NCBI RefSeq assembly: GCF_003385895.1
Contig: NZ_QRDQ01000007.1
Coordinates: forward strand, 868,001-932,000
DNA: 64,000 nt
Direction of reading: 5' to 3'
Origin: Flavobacterium cutihirudinis
GTDB lineage: Bacteria > Bacteroidota > Bacteroidia > Flavobacteriales > Flavobacteriaceae
Part shown: positions 53,439 to 61,030 of the stretch, piece after piece
How positions within the stretch are numbered: position 1 is the stretch's first letter
How the letters are laid out: each line of letters begins with the position of its first letter
Program-made: the position numbers and the translations under genes
The notes under the pieces: generated by a model
What the model was told of the DNA's origin: nothing
What the model saw: the letters and a program-made list of their open reading frames with translations, nothing else
Database searches by the model: none

Positions 53439-54236
53439 TTATGAATTTTGAACTGGAAGTTTTTCGAGCCAGTTTTGGATATAAAGTGCGATTTCCTGCC
53501 ATCCAGGCTGATTTAAAACATAGTGATTCCGATTTGGAAAAACTTTGAAATCGGTAATCGAATCTTTGTCGGTGTATTTTTTGTAATTGGAATAATTGAG
53601 TGATTCGGGAATTGTGTGATCAGTTGATCCTGCAATTAAAAGCAATGGTTTGTGCGGCGCTTTAAAATCAACTTTTGCAGCGGAAGTAATCGTGTCTCTA
53701 ACGATTAATTTAGACTCGGGAATTACAGAATCGCAATACGCTTTATCCTGCCATTCTTCAGGCATTCCGTTAGTAAAGGCATATTGCCACTGGCTAAAAC
53801 TCATTAAGAAAGTCTTTTTTGTAGAAGTAAAAAAGCCAAGCGGTCCCCATCCAGCTTTCAAAAATGAAAATTTGAAAGTCATAATTCCTTGAGGCGGAAC
53901 CGAATGAATAGCAATTGCGGCAGACGCTAGATTGCGTTGTAAAAGTATTTGTGCTGTAAGTCCGCCAATAGAATGGCCAATAACAATAGGTTTTTGCGGA
54001 AGCCTTTTTGCAATATTTTCAAAATGCTCAATTAATTGAGTTAATCGAAGACTTGCAATTTGCGGATCGGGATGACGGTCCCGCAAAACATTTGCCGGCG
54101 CATCTTTGTATGGCCATGCCGGAGCCAGTGTTTTAAAGCCTTTATTTTCAAAAAAGACTTTCCATTCGTCCCAGCATTTATTACTGACAAATGCGCCAGT
54201 AATAAAAAGTATTGTAGTAGGGTTTTCAGTTAGCAT
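53439..54236 (-). CDS. Alpha/beta hydrolase (serine type)
   Basis: The 265-residue protein lacks a signal peptide, so it is cytoplasmic, unlike its neighbours. It shows FITGAFVSNKCWDEW as the oxyanion region, the nucleophile elbow VIGHSIGG (S89), the acid strand LLIAGSTDHTIP and a catalytic His in NRNHYVLNQPGWQ. It looks like the small esterase/lipase-like hydrolases of the Hydrolase_4 type. It precedes the epoxide-hydrolase-like lipoprotein gene by 38 bases. Confidence 0.85.
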   Translation of the reverse strand: MLTENPTTILFITGAFVSNKCWDEWKVFFENKGFKTLAPAWPYKDAPANVLRDRHPDPQIASLRLTQLIEHFENIAKRLPQKPIVIGHSIGGLTAQILLQRNLASAAIAIHSVPPQGIMTFKFSFLKAGWGPLGFFTSTKKTFLMSFSQWQYAFTNGMPEEWQDKAYCDSVIPESKLIVRDTITSAAKVDFKAPHKPLLLIAGSTDHTIPESLNYSNYKKYTDKDSITDFKVFPNRNHYVLNQPGWQEIALYIQNWLEKLPVQNS

Positions 54237-54343
54237 AATACATTGTTTTAATGTTATGCCAAAGTGTAAACGAAAATCGAACCTATTTTTTAACTATTTG
54301 ATTTTTAAGTATTTAATTGTAGTTTATTGATTTTGAAATAACT

Positions 54344-54362
54344 ATATATCGTCGTACAACGA
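54344..54362. promoter_or_regulatory. Motif resembling the site upstream of the kinase gene
   Basis: ATATATCGTCGT followed by ACAACGA lies about 108 bases upstream of the hydrolase gene at 54236. It shares the ATATATCG(T)(C/T)GT core with the palindrome at 58084-58099, upstream of the histidine kinase gene. Binding by the adjacent response regulator is a guess from position. Confidence 0.35.
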
Positions 54363-54429
54363 AAATAGGACAACGTAATAGCGTTTTTTATAAATTGACA
54401 TTGATAATTATCCATTATCAATTGTTAAT

Positions 54430-56379
54430 TTAAAAGTGACTTCTTTTAATGCCGAGTTTTTGCATTCTTGAAGCTAATGTAGTAGGAGGAAGTCCTAATA
54501 TTTCTGATGCGCCGCCGGCTCCTCTGATTCTGCCGTTGCATTTTTCTAGAACATTAATAATATGTTCTCTTTCGTTTTCCTGAATCGTTTTAAAGAACCA
54601 TTCATTTGAGTTGTTGTTTATTTTTACTTCATCAAAGGCAGGAAGCGGAATATGCTCAATTGTTTCTGTTTTTGCCAAAAGGACACTTCTTTCAATAAGA
54701 TTTTCAAGTTCGCGAATATTTCCAGGCCATTGATACGATAAAAGACTTTTGAGGGCGTTTTCAGATATTTCGGTGACATTTTTGCCCGTTTTAGAACTAT
54801 AAACAGCAATAAAATGACGAGTAAGTAAACCAATATCTTCTTTTCGTTCTCGTAATGGTGGCAACTGAATAGGGAAAACATTCAGTCTGTAATATAAATC
54901 AAGTCTAAAACGGCCGTCGGCAACTTCTTTTTCCAAATTGCAGTTTGTTGCGGCAATAATTCGGACATTTACTTTTATAGGAAGATTTCCTCCAACGCGT
55001 TCAATCTCTTTTTCCTGAATTGCCCGAAGCAGTTTTGCTTGCATTTCAAGTGGCATGTCGCCAATTTCATCCAAAAATAAAGTGCCATTATGCGCTTGCT
55101 CAAATTTGCCAATTCTTCTTTCAGCGGCACCTGTAAAAGCACCTTTTTCATGTCCAAATAATTCCGATTCGATAAGACTTGGTGGAAGGGCAGAACAGTT
55201 GATTTTTACAAAAGGCTCTTCTTTTCTGTTAGAAAGTTGCTGAATACTGTGGGCAATACTTTCTTTTCCTGTACCGCTTTCTCCTGTAATTAAAACTGTC
55301 GTATCAGCAGGAGCAACTTGTAGAATATGATCAAATAATTTTAGCAGAATCGGACTTTTTCCAACAATCGATTCAAAGCCTGATATTTTTGTATTTTTAG
55401 AAGAATTCTGATTTGCCGATGAATTATTTTTTTTATCAACTTTTTGATCATGGCGAATTAAATTTTCAATCGCATAAATTAAAGGTTCCTGAAGTCTATC
55501 ACATAACGTTAAGTGATTTTTATTGTAATTATTGGCTTGTCTGCTAAAAAAAGACAAATACAATCCACCGTTTTCATGAAGTGATAAAGGAACCGGAAGC
55601 ATAAGATTCGACTTCATATTCATTGAATTCGCAATCATTTTTTTGATTGGAGTTTTATCGCATATTTTTATAAAATCCTGATCATTATAAAAAGTTGCTT
55701 CAGTCTCCACTTTGCTTTTGTTTCGTAAATCATTTATTTCAGATTCTTTTAAAGCGGTAATATTTTGCAATTCTTCAATTCCTATTTTTTGATATTCATG
55801 CAAACCTGTTCTTGCATATCCTAAAACCCTGTTAGATAATTTACTATCCATATAAAATATAGCCATTACAAGATCAAAAGAAATAAGAGATTGCAAGGCT
55901 GTAACAATAGTAAGAACTCTGTCGTCCCACGTTCCGTTTTTTGTTACTATTGTTTTTAATTGCTTCTGAAATAAAAGTTCTTTTCGGATGGAAGATTCAA
56001 TGCCATGTTCCTGATGATATTCGGCAATTTCAATGGTAATCAATAAATCTTTTTCTCTGAAAGGTTTTACCAAAAAACCATATGGATGTGTCAATTTTGC
56101 TTTGCTGAGTACATCTTGGTTTGAATTGGCAGAAAGATAAATAAACGGAATATTGTCGTCTTTCAAAACTTCTGCAAGATCAATACCGGTTTCTTTTCCC
56201 GAAAGGAAAATATCCAAAAGAACCAGTTCAGGTCGCTGTTGCGCAATATAATATTTGGCATCAGCAACAGAGCGCGCCATCCCAATTATGGAATGTCCCG
56301 CTTTTTTGAGCATTAATCGTAAGTGATTTGCTTCAACAAACTGATCTTCAACTATTAGTATTTTTAGTGGTTTTGCCAT
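54430..56379 (-). CDS. NtrC-type response regulator: receiver, GAF-like, AAA+ sigma54, Fis HTH
   Basis: The order is a receiver domain (1-120, phospho-acceptor D56 in LVLLDIFLSG) and a GAF-like middle region (about 130-310). A sigma54-interaction AAA+ domain follows (about 335-565, Walker A GESGTGKE at 366-373, GAFTGA loop at 413-418, Walker B TLFLDEIGDM). A Fis-type helix-turn-helix (near residues 610-645, GGASEILGLPPTTLASRMQK) ends the protein. It would activate sigma54 promoters when phosphorylated. It follows the kinase gene by 12 bases and forms a two-component system with it. The hydrolase group downstream is a plausible target, but I found no clear -24/-12 promoter there. Confidence 0.93.
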   Translation of the reverse strand: MAKPLKILIVEDQFVEANHLRLMLKKAGHSIIGMARSVADAKYYIAQQRPELVLLDIFLSGKETGIDLAEVLKDDNIPFIYLSANSNQDVLSKAKLTHPYGFLVKPFREKDLLITIEIAEYHQEHGIESSIRKELLFQKQLKTIVTKNGTWDDRVLTIVTALQSLISFDLVMAIFYMDSKLSNRVLGYARTGLHEYQKIGIEELQNITALKESEINDLRNKSKVETEATFYNDQDFIKICDKTPIKKMIANSMNMKSNLMLPVPLSLHENGGLYLSFFSRQANNYNKNHLTLCDRLQEPLIYAIENLIRHDQKVDKKNNSSANQNSSKNTKISGFESIVGKSPILLKLFDHILQVAPADTTVLITGESGTGKESIAHSIQQLSNRKEEPFVKINCSALPPSLIESELFGHEKGAFTGAAERRIGKFEQAHNGTLFLDEIGDMPLEMQAKLLRAIQEKEIERVGGNLPIKVNVRIIAATNCNLEKEVADGRFRLDLYYRLNVFPIQLPPLRERKEDIGLLTRHFIAVYSSKTGKNVTEISENALKSLLSYQWPGNIRELENLIERSVLLAKTETIEHIPLPAFDEVKINNNSNEWFFKTIQENEREHIINVLEKCNGRIRGAGGASEILGLPPTTLASRMQKLGIKRSHF

Positions 56380-56391
56380 TTTGCCAATAAA

Positions 56392-58005
56392 TTAATGAGA
56401 ATTATTTTCGTTGAAAATAAATTCCAAAGTTATTTTTGTGCCATTTGCATTCGTAATAAGAAACTTTCCATCAATATCTGCAGAAAGTCCGTGCATTAAT
56501 TTTATTCCTAATGAAGGATTATTATAAGGATCAAAATCGGGTGGAAGCCCAATGCCGTTGTCGCGAATAATCAATATATACTTATTGTTTTCTTCGGCTT
56601 TAAGCGAAATAGTAATAATTCCGTTTTTTTGATCTGGGAAAGCATATTTTATTGCATTTGTAACAGCTTCGTTAAAAATAAGTCCAATTGGAATCGAATG
56701 TGACAAAGGCAAATTAAAACTGTCGATATCTAAAATAAACCGGATGGTGTTTCTAATTTCAAATGAATCTTTCAAATATTCCGTTAATTCGAATATATAA
56801 GAAGGCATATCAATGATCGATAAATTCTCTGATTGATACAATTTCTGATGAATCAACGACATCGCCTGAATCCTGTTCTGACTGTTATTAATGGCCTGAA
56901 CGGCTTCTTCATTTTTTAAAAATTCAACCTGGCTTGCCAATAAACCAACAACCATATGCAGATTGTTTTTTACTCTGTGATGAATTTCGCGCAACAGCCA
57001 TTCTTTCTCGACTACTAGATTTTCAAGTGTAGTGTTTTTTTTATTGATTTCATCTTGCTGTGTTTCGAGTACCTTATTTGTTTTTTTCTTGAACCTGTAA
57101 CTTTTGTAAAGCAGCCCAAGAATTATAAGTAAAAGCAAAACAAAAGTGATCATTGAATTACGCAAAAACACCTCATTTTCAAGTTTACTTTGCTGTAAAA
57201 GGGTTTTGTTTTTTAGTTTAATAATATCCCTATTTCTTTTTTCGGCTTCATAAATAATATTCAGTCGAGAAGAAATAGGATAAATATCGCTTTCTTTAAG
57301 ATGTGCTGCTTTATAAAAAAATATTGCTTTTTTTAAAAAGTGTAAAGAGTGATTAAAATCGGAGATTGAAAAATACAATTCACTAATTTCTCTGTAGCAG
57401 TCACCACTTCTTTTATTATTTCCTGCTTTTTCGAATAGTTCAGCAGCTTTAAAAATTGGAGGAAATCGCTCTGCCATTGGTGCAAGGGTACGCATTTTTG
57501 CTGACCAAATCATTACCCAGGACTCTGCCAGATCATTAGTTTGATTTGTTTTTGCTAATGCTTCAATTGCTTTTTTCGCATTGAATTCTAGCATTAAATT
57601 GTTATTTCTCAACTCTTGCACCATGGAAAGTTGTAGATAACATTTGCCCACATAAATATTAGAATTCAGGGACTGGCTTATTCTGAGCGCATATTCCGCA
57701 TATTGAAATGCCTTTTCTAATGTGTTAGGACTGTTGTATGAAGCTTCGTACCAATCGCTTACTTTTAGTAGAACTTTTATTTTGTCTATGTTTTCGGGTA
57801 ATCTGCTGAGTAATTTCTCTGCAATTTTAACCTGTAGTTCACTATAAGCAGCTTCCTGATCTAGATTATTCCCTAGAACCGACACGTTTTTTTCTGCCAA
57901 TTCTGTTTGGTTTTCATTTTTTAAAAATGTCAACGCATTTGCATCTCCAATTGTAAACCATAATACAAGGAGAAACAGAACTATTCTGTACTGATTAGAG
58001 CGCAT
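56392..58005 (-). CDS. TPR-containing histidine kinase of the HisKA_2 type
   Basis: A signal or first membrane helix (1-25) leads into a periplasmic tetratricopeptide-like region (about 50-265) and one membrane helix (about 285-300). A coiled coil (about 302-335) joins this to the kinase, whose HisKA_2 motif is LLREIHHRVKNNLHMVVGLL (phospho-acceptor H342 or H343). The HATPase_c motifs are NEAVTNAIKYAF, IRDNGIGLPP and SLGIKLMHGLS. This is the usual Bacteroidota TPR sensor layout. Its partner is the sigma54-type regulator directly downstream. Confidence 0.92.
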   Translation of the reverse strand: MRSNQYRIVLFLLVLWFTIGDANALTFLKNENQTELAEKNVSVLGNNLDQEAAYSELQVKIAEKLLSRLPENIDKIKVLLKVSDWYEASYNSPNTLEKAFQYAEYALRISQSLNSNIYVGKCYLQLSMVQELRNNNLMLEFNAKKAIEALAKTNQTNDLAESWVMIWSAKMRTLAPMAERFPPIFKAAELFEKAGNNKRSGDCYREISELYFSISDFNHSLHFLKKAIFFYKAAHLKESDIYPISSRLNIIYEAEKRNRDIIKLKNKTLLQQSKLENEVFLRNSMITFVLLLLIILGLLYKSYRFKKKTNKVLETQQDEINKKNTTLENLVVEKEWLLREIHHRVKNNLHMVVGLLASQVEFLKNEEAVQAINNSQNRIQAMSLIHQKLYQSENLSIIDMPSYIFELTEYLKDSFEIRNTIRFILDIDSFNLPLSHSIPIGLIFNEAVTNAIKYAFPDQKNGIITISLKAEENNKYILIIRDNGIGLPPDFDPYNNPSLGIKLMHGLSADIDGKFLITNANGTKITLEFIFNENNSH

Positions 58006-58083
58006 TTTCTTTAGGATTAAACTGGCTCTACGAAGGTATTGATTATTATGTATTTAAATTTAAAATATTATAAAATTGAAGGC

Positions 58084-58099
58084 CAACGATATATCGTTG
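58084..58099. promoter_or_regulatory. 16-base perfect palindrome upstream of the kinase gene
   Basis: CAACGATATATCGTTG is a perfect palindrome 79 bases before the kinase start codon. A related half occurs at 54344-54355. It is a candidate operator, possibly for the two-component system itself. Confidence 0.45.
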
Positions 58100-58244
58100 T
58101 GTCGTGGATGTTTTTATTGATTCACCATCAATTTACATTGAAGCAAATAGTTTTTAAATATTTGATAATAAATAATTTATTTTCTGAAAGGAACCAAATT
58201 GAATTAGCGACTACTTTCTGATAATTTGCATCTACCAATTCGAT

Positions 58245-58274
58245 TTGTTGATGAAAACTAATTGCGTATATTTG
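58245..58274 (+). promoter_or_regulatory. Bacteroidota promoter of the MEDS gene
   Basis: TTG (58245-58247), 19 bases and TATATTTG (58267-58274) match the TTG-N17-23-TAnnTTTG consensus. The -7 box ends only four bases before the ATG at 58279, which argues for a start codon further downstream at 58330. Confidence 0.7.
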
Positions 58275-58278
58275 ATAC

Positions 58279-58914
58279 ATGCACAAACAGACATCTTTTT
58301 CGGTATGTGGAGAATCATTGTCGGCTCCAATGCACATTTGCGGTTTTTTCGATTCGAGAGAACAGCAATACGAGGTAATTATTCCTTATATTTTGGAAGG
58401 TTTGGAAGTCAATGACAAAGTCATAAACATTCTTGAAGGCAATCGCCATAGTGAACATTGCCGCTGTTTGGCTGATAATGGAATCTCTATTGCTGAAAAA
58501 CTGTCAAGCGGACAATTGGAAGTGTTAGCTTCTGAAAACACTTATATCAATGGCGGCAAATTTGCTGCAGACAAAATGTATGCAACGCTCGAACAAACTT
58601 TATTGTCGGCATCAAGATCGGGTTATGATAGTGTAAGGGCTTGCGGAGATATGGTATGGGCACTCAAAAACTTACCTGGAACTGACGAACTTTTAGAGTA
58701 TGAGGCGAGACTGAATCTGCTAACTCCACAACACTCCGTTTCACTAATTTGTATGTACGACATTAGTAGTTTCAGCCAAAATACACTTACAGATATATTG
58801 CTTACGCATCCTTACGTGATAAAGGATGGGAAAATCAGCAAAAATCCACATTACGTAGAACCTTTAGAGTTGCTTTCTAGCATTTCTTCCCGATCTGGTA
58901 ACCTTAAATCTTAA
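58279..58914 (+). CDS. MEDS-domain (DcmR-type) sensory protein
   Basis: The protein matches the MEDS domain: HICGFFDSREQQYEVIIPYI, then EGLEVNDKVINILEGNRH, GYDSVRACGDMVWAL and SLICMYDISSFSQNTLTDIL, ending HYVEPLELL. These domains occur alone or in front of kinases and are thought to bind hydrocarbon derivatives or act in stress signalling. This one has no output domain. The promoter sits so close to the first ATG that the true start may be the ATG at 58330 (MHICGFF, residue 18). A decayed copy of the locus lies at 46131-46403. Confidence 0.82.
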   Translation: MHKQTSFSVCGESLSAPMHICGFFDSREQQYEVIIPYILEGLEVNDKVINILEGNRHSEHCRCLADNGISIAEKLSSGQLEVLASENTYINGGKFAADKMYATLEQTLLSASRSGYDSVRACGDMVWALKNLPGTDELLEYEARLNLLTPQHSVSLICMYDISSFSQNTLTDILLTHPYVIKDGKISKNPHYVEPLELLSSISSRSGNLKS

Positions 58915-58968
58915 GTTTGCGTCTATTTTTGCATTTTAAATGGGCGTAACCGTGCTAAGAATTACCGT

Positions 58969-59274
58969 TTAAAAATAAGTCGATTCTAGATAAGGGTCGT
59001 ATATATCTGCATCCCACAGATTGTCATTGTATTCGTCTGCAGCATCTTCTTCAGATTCTAGATCAATTCTATTTTCGCTGTAATCATGATTAATGCCTTG
59101 TAAAAATTCGCAGTCAAAATCTGGCTCATCTTCAGGCTTGTGATATAAATTGATTAATTGAGTTGCAGATTGTTTTTCAGAATGAAATTCTGCGTCTGAA
59201 AAATTTATATCAGTGAAAATAGCTAAAGATTTAAAGGAATTAAAATTCTGGTAAGGAGATGTTGATAGTTTCAT
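58969..59274 (-). CDS. Acidic hypothetical protein beside the MEDS gene
   Basis: The 101-residue protein is strongly acidic in its C-terminal half (EDEPDFDCEFLQGI, LESEEDAADEYNDNLWDADI) with no signal peptide or membrane helix, and is probably partly disordered. It converges on the MEDS gene with a 54-base gap. The same pair was duplicated to 46.1-46.4 kb, where the C-terminal half of this protein is still readable, suggesting that the two genes move together. The family is unrecognised. Confidence 0.7.
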   Translation of the reverse strand: MKLSTSPYQNFNSFKSLAIFTDINFSDAEFHSEKQSATQLINLYHKPEDEPDFDCEFLQGINHDYSENRIDLESEEDAADEYNDNLWDADIYDPYLESTYF

Positions 59275-59777
59275 AATTTAATTAGTTACTGGATTTGTGT
59301 TTATAATCTTAATCCAAAAGTATAATGCTTAACAAGCTTTTTAATTATAGAATTCGGTCAGAGGTTTACATAATTTAAGAGTAATATTTTATTGAAATGT
59401 TTTGATCAAGATGATAACATGTTCAATTTTACATTAAAAAAAAAAGAAAAGAACTTTTTGTTAGAAATGAGATTTAAAACTTGTAGCGTTTTAATTCACA
59501 ATTGCAATCATTTTACCAGAGATTGTCAGTTTAAGTATAAATAAACTAAAAATCCTACTAAAACATACTTAAATGTAATATAAAGAAGAATTTTTTTCTT
59601 ATAAAATAAACAAGCTGATTATCAATAAATAGTATTTTAATTGTTAAAGAAAAAGGGGAGTTTAGGGATAATAAAATAAAGTTAAAAGCATTCTTTATTT
59701 TAAAGTGGCACAATTCATGCCTGCAAAAAATCATAATAATCAGAGTACTTAATCGGTGTTCTAAAAAATTAAAATAA
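59275..59777. other. Intergenic region between divergent genes
   Basis: These 503 bases are AT-rich, with one run of ten A residues near 59436-59445. A 41-codon frame starts at about 59419 but has no support from composition or context. I see no RNA gene. Confidence 0.4.
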
Positions 59778-60800
59778 ATGAAAAGATTGAAATGTATGTA
59801 TGTTTTTGTAGTAGTGTTATTGTCAACATTCTCATACGGTCAGGAAAGTTTAAAAATGTTTGTAAAAGAAAGTAAAGTGCCATGTACGGGTGTTGGCCCT
59901 ATGGAATGTCTGCAGGTAAAATATGATAATGACAAAGAATGGCAGTTATTTTATGATCATATTGAAGGTTTTAATTTTGAAAAAGGAAATCGATATGAGT
60001 TACTGGTAACAAGAACAAAAAGACCAGAACCTATTCCTGCTGATGCTTCTTCGTATCAGTATAAACTAAAAAGTATTGTTTCGAAAACGCCGGTAAGCAA
60101 GGAAAAAGGAATCTATAATACAAAAATGGTTTTAACCCAGTTAAACGGGAAAAAGATAAACAGCGGAAAAGCATTTATTACAATTAATGATGAAACTGGC
60201 ACAATAAGCGGTAAAAACGGCTGTAATAATTTCAACGTAAAATACATGAAGCTTTCTTCAAAAAATCAAATTAAGACCAATTCTCCTATGGGAACTTTAA
60301 TGGCTTGTGACGATGAAAGCATGAAATTAGAACAAGAATTTAGCGCTGCAATAACCAATAAAAAATTCAAAATTGTAAAGAAAAACAATAAAGTGCAGTT
60401 TAAAAATACTAAGAATAAAGTGGTTATGGAATTTTCTATACCAACTCAAAATGAACTGTGGAGTTTTATTGGAAAAAACAATTGGAAACTAATTGCACTT
60501 GAAAATGTTGGGCAAGATTACGGAAAGGCTTCTATTAAATTTAATCCGGCAGAAAAGAAAGTGAGTGGAAATTCAGGTTGCAACAACTTCGCAGGAACTT
60601 ATGAAACGAATGGCGATCATATATCTTTTAAAAATGTAGCGTCAACAAGAATGGCATGTATGGGTGAAGAAGCTAATAAAACAGAGCAAAAAGTATTGTC
60701 TTATTTAAACAATAAAGATCTTCATTTTGATGTAGCAGATCAAACGCTTAATTTTTATCTTAATGATAAATTGGTAATGATGTTTGGTATTACAAAATAA
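59778..60800 (+). CDS. DUF4377-META-META secreted protein
   Basis: A signal peptide (MKRLKCMYVFVVVLLSTFSYG) precedes three modules. The first is a DUF4377-like domain (about 25-110: VKESKVPCTGVGPMECLQVK, HIEGFNFEKGNRYELLVTR). Two META domains follow (about 115-215 and 228-338) with their diagnostic loops ISGKNGCNNFNVKY and VSGNSGCNNFAGTY. Conserved LMACDDESMKLEQEF and RMACMGEEANKTEQKVL segments follow the loops. META domains (as in HslJ) are linked to heat or drug stress and cell-envelope integrity. A terminator follows. Confidence 0.86.
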   Translation: MKRLKCMYVFVVVLLSTFSYGQESLKMFVKESKVPCTGVGPMECLQVKYDNDKEWQLFYDHIEGFNFEKGNRYELLVTRTKRPEPIPADASSYQYKLKSIVSKTPVSKEKGIYNTKMVLTQLNGKKINSGKAFITINDETGTISGKNGCNNFNVKYMKLSSKNQIKTNSPMGTLMACDDESMKLEQEFSAAITNKKFKIVKKNNKVQFKNTKNKVVMEFSIPTQNELWSFIGKNNWKLIALENVGQDYGKASIKFNPAEKKVSGNSGCNNFAGTYETNGDHISFKNVASTRMACMGEEANKTEQKVLSYLNNKDLHFDVADQTLNFYLNDKLVMMFGITK

Positions 60801-60844
60801 ATTCGGTTCTAGAAGTTATCTTAATGATTTATAAAATAATTGCA

Positions 60845-60876
60845 AAACCAGTGAAGTTAGTTCACTGGTTTTTTTA
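60845..60876 (+). terminator. Intrinsic terminator after the META gene
   Basis: The stem AAACCAGTGAA / TTCACTGGTTT with a 5-base loop is followed by a T run, about 45 bases after the stop. Confidence 0.85.
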
Positions 60877-61030
60877 TTGGTAAATCATAAGTTTTAGATT
60901 ATATATTTGTAAATTGACGCAAGTTCAGTCCCGAAAGTTTTCCAGATTGCAGCGCTTATGAATTACACTTTGAGGAGTAGGAGATAAAGAAAATCTTTTT
61001 GCATTTAATCTGTTTTTACAGAAAATTATT

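Noticed and set aside
53401..53502. Longer N-terminus for the epoxide-hydrolase-like lipoprotein
   Set aside because: It overlaps the preceding gene and would bury the lipoprotein signal that begins at 53400.
46400..54340. Sigma54 (-24/-12) promoters ahead of the exported hydrolase genes
   Set aside because: I looked for GG-N10-GC patterns upstream of each gene and found none that were convincing.
54395..54425. Inverted repeat ATTGATAAT/ATTATCAAT as terminator of the response regulator
   Set aside because: The stem is all A/T except two pairs and lacks a T run in the needed direction. It may be a decayed dispersed repeat.
59419..59544. 41-codon frame in the gap before the META gene
   Set aside because: It contains a ten-A run, has no neighbour or terminator and no recognisable features.
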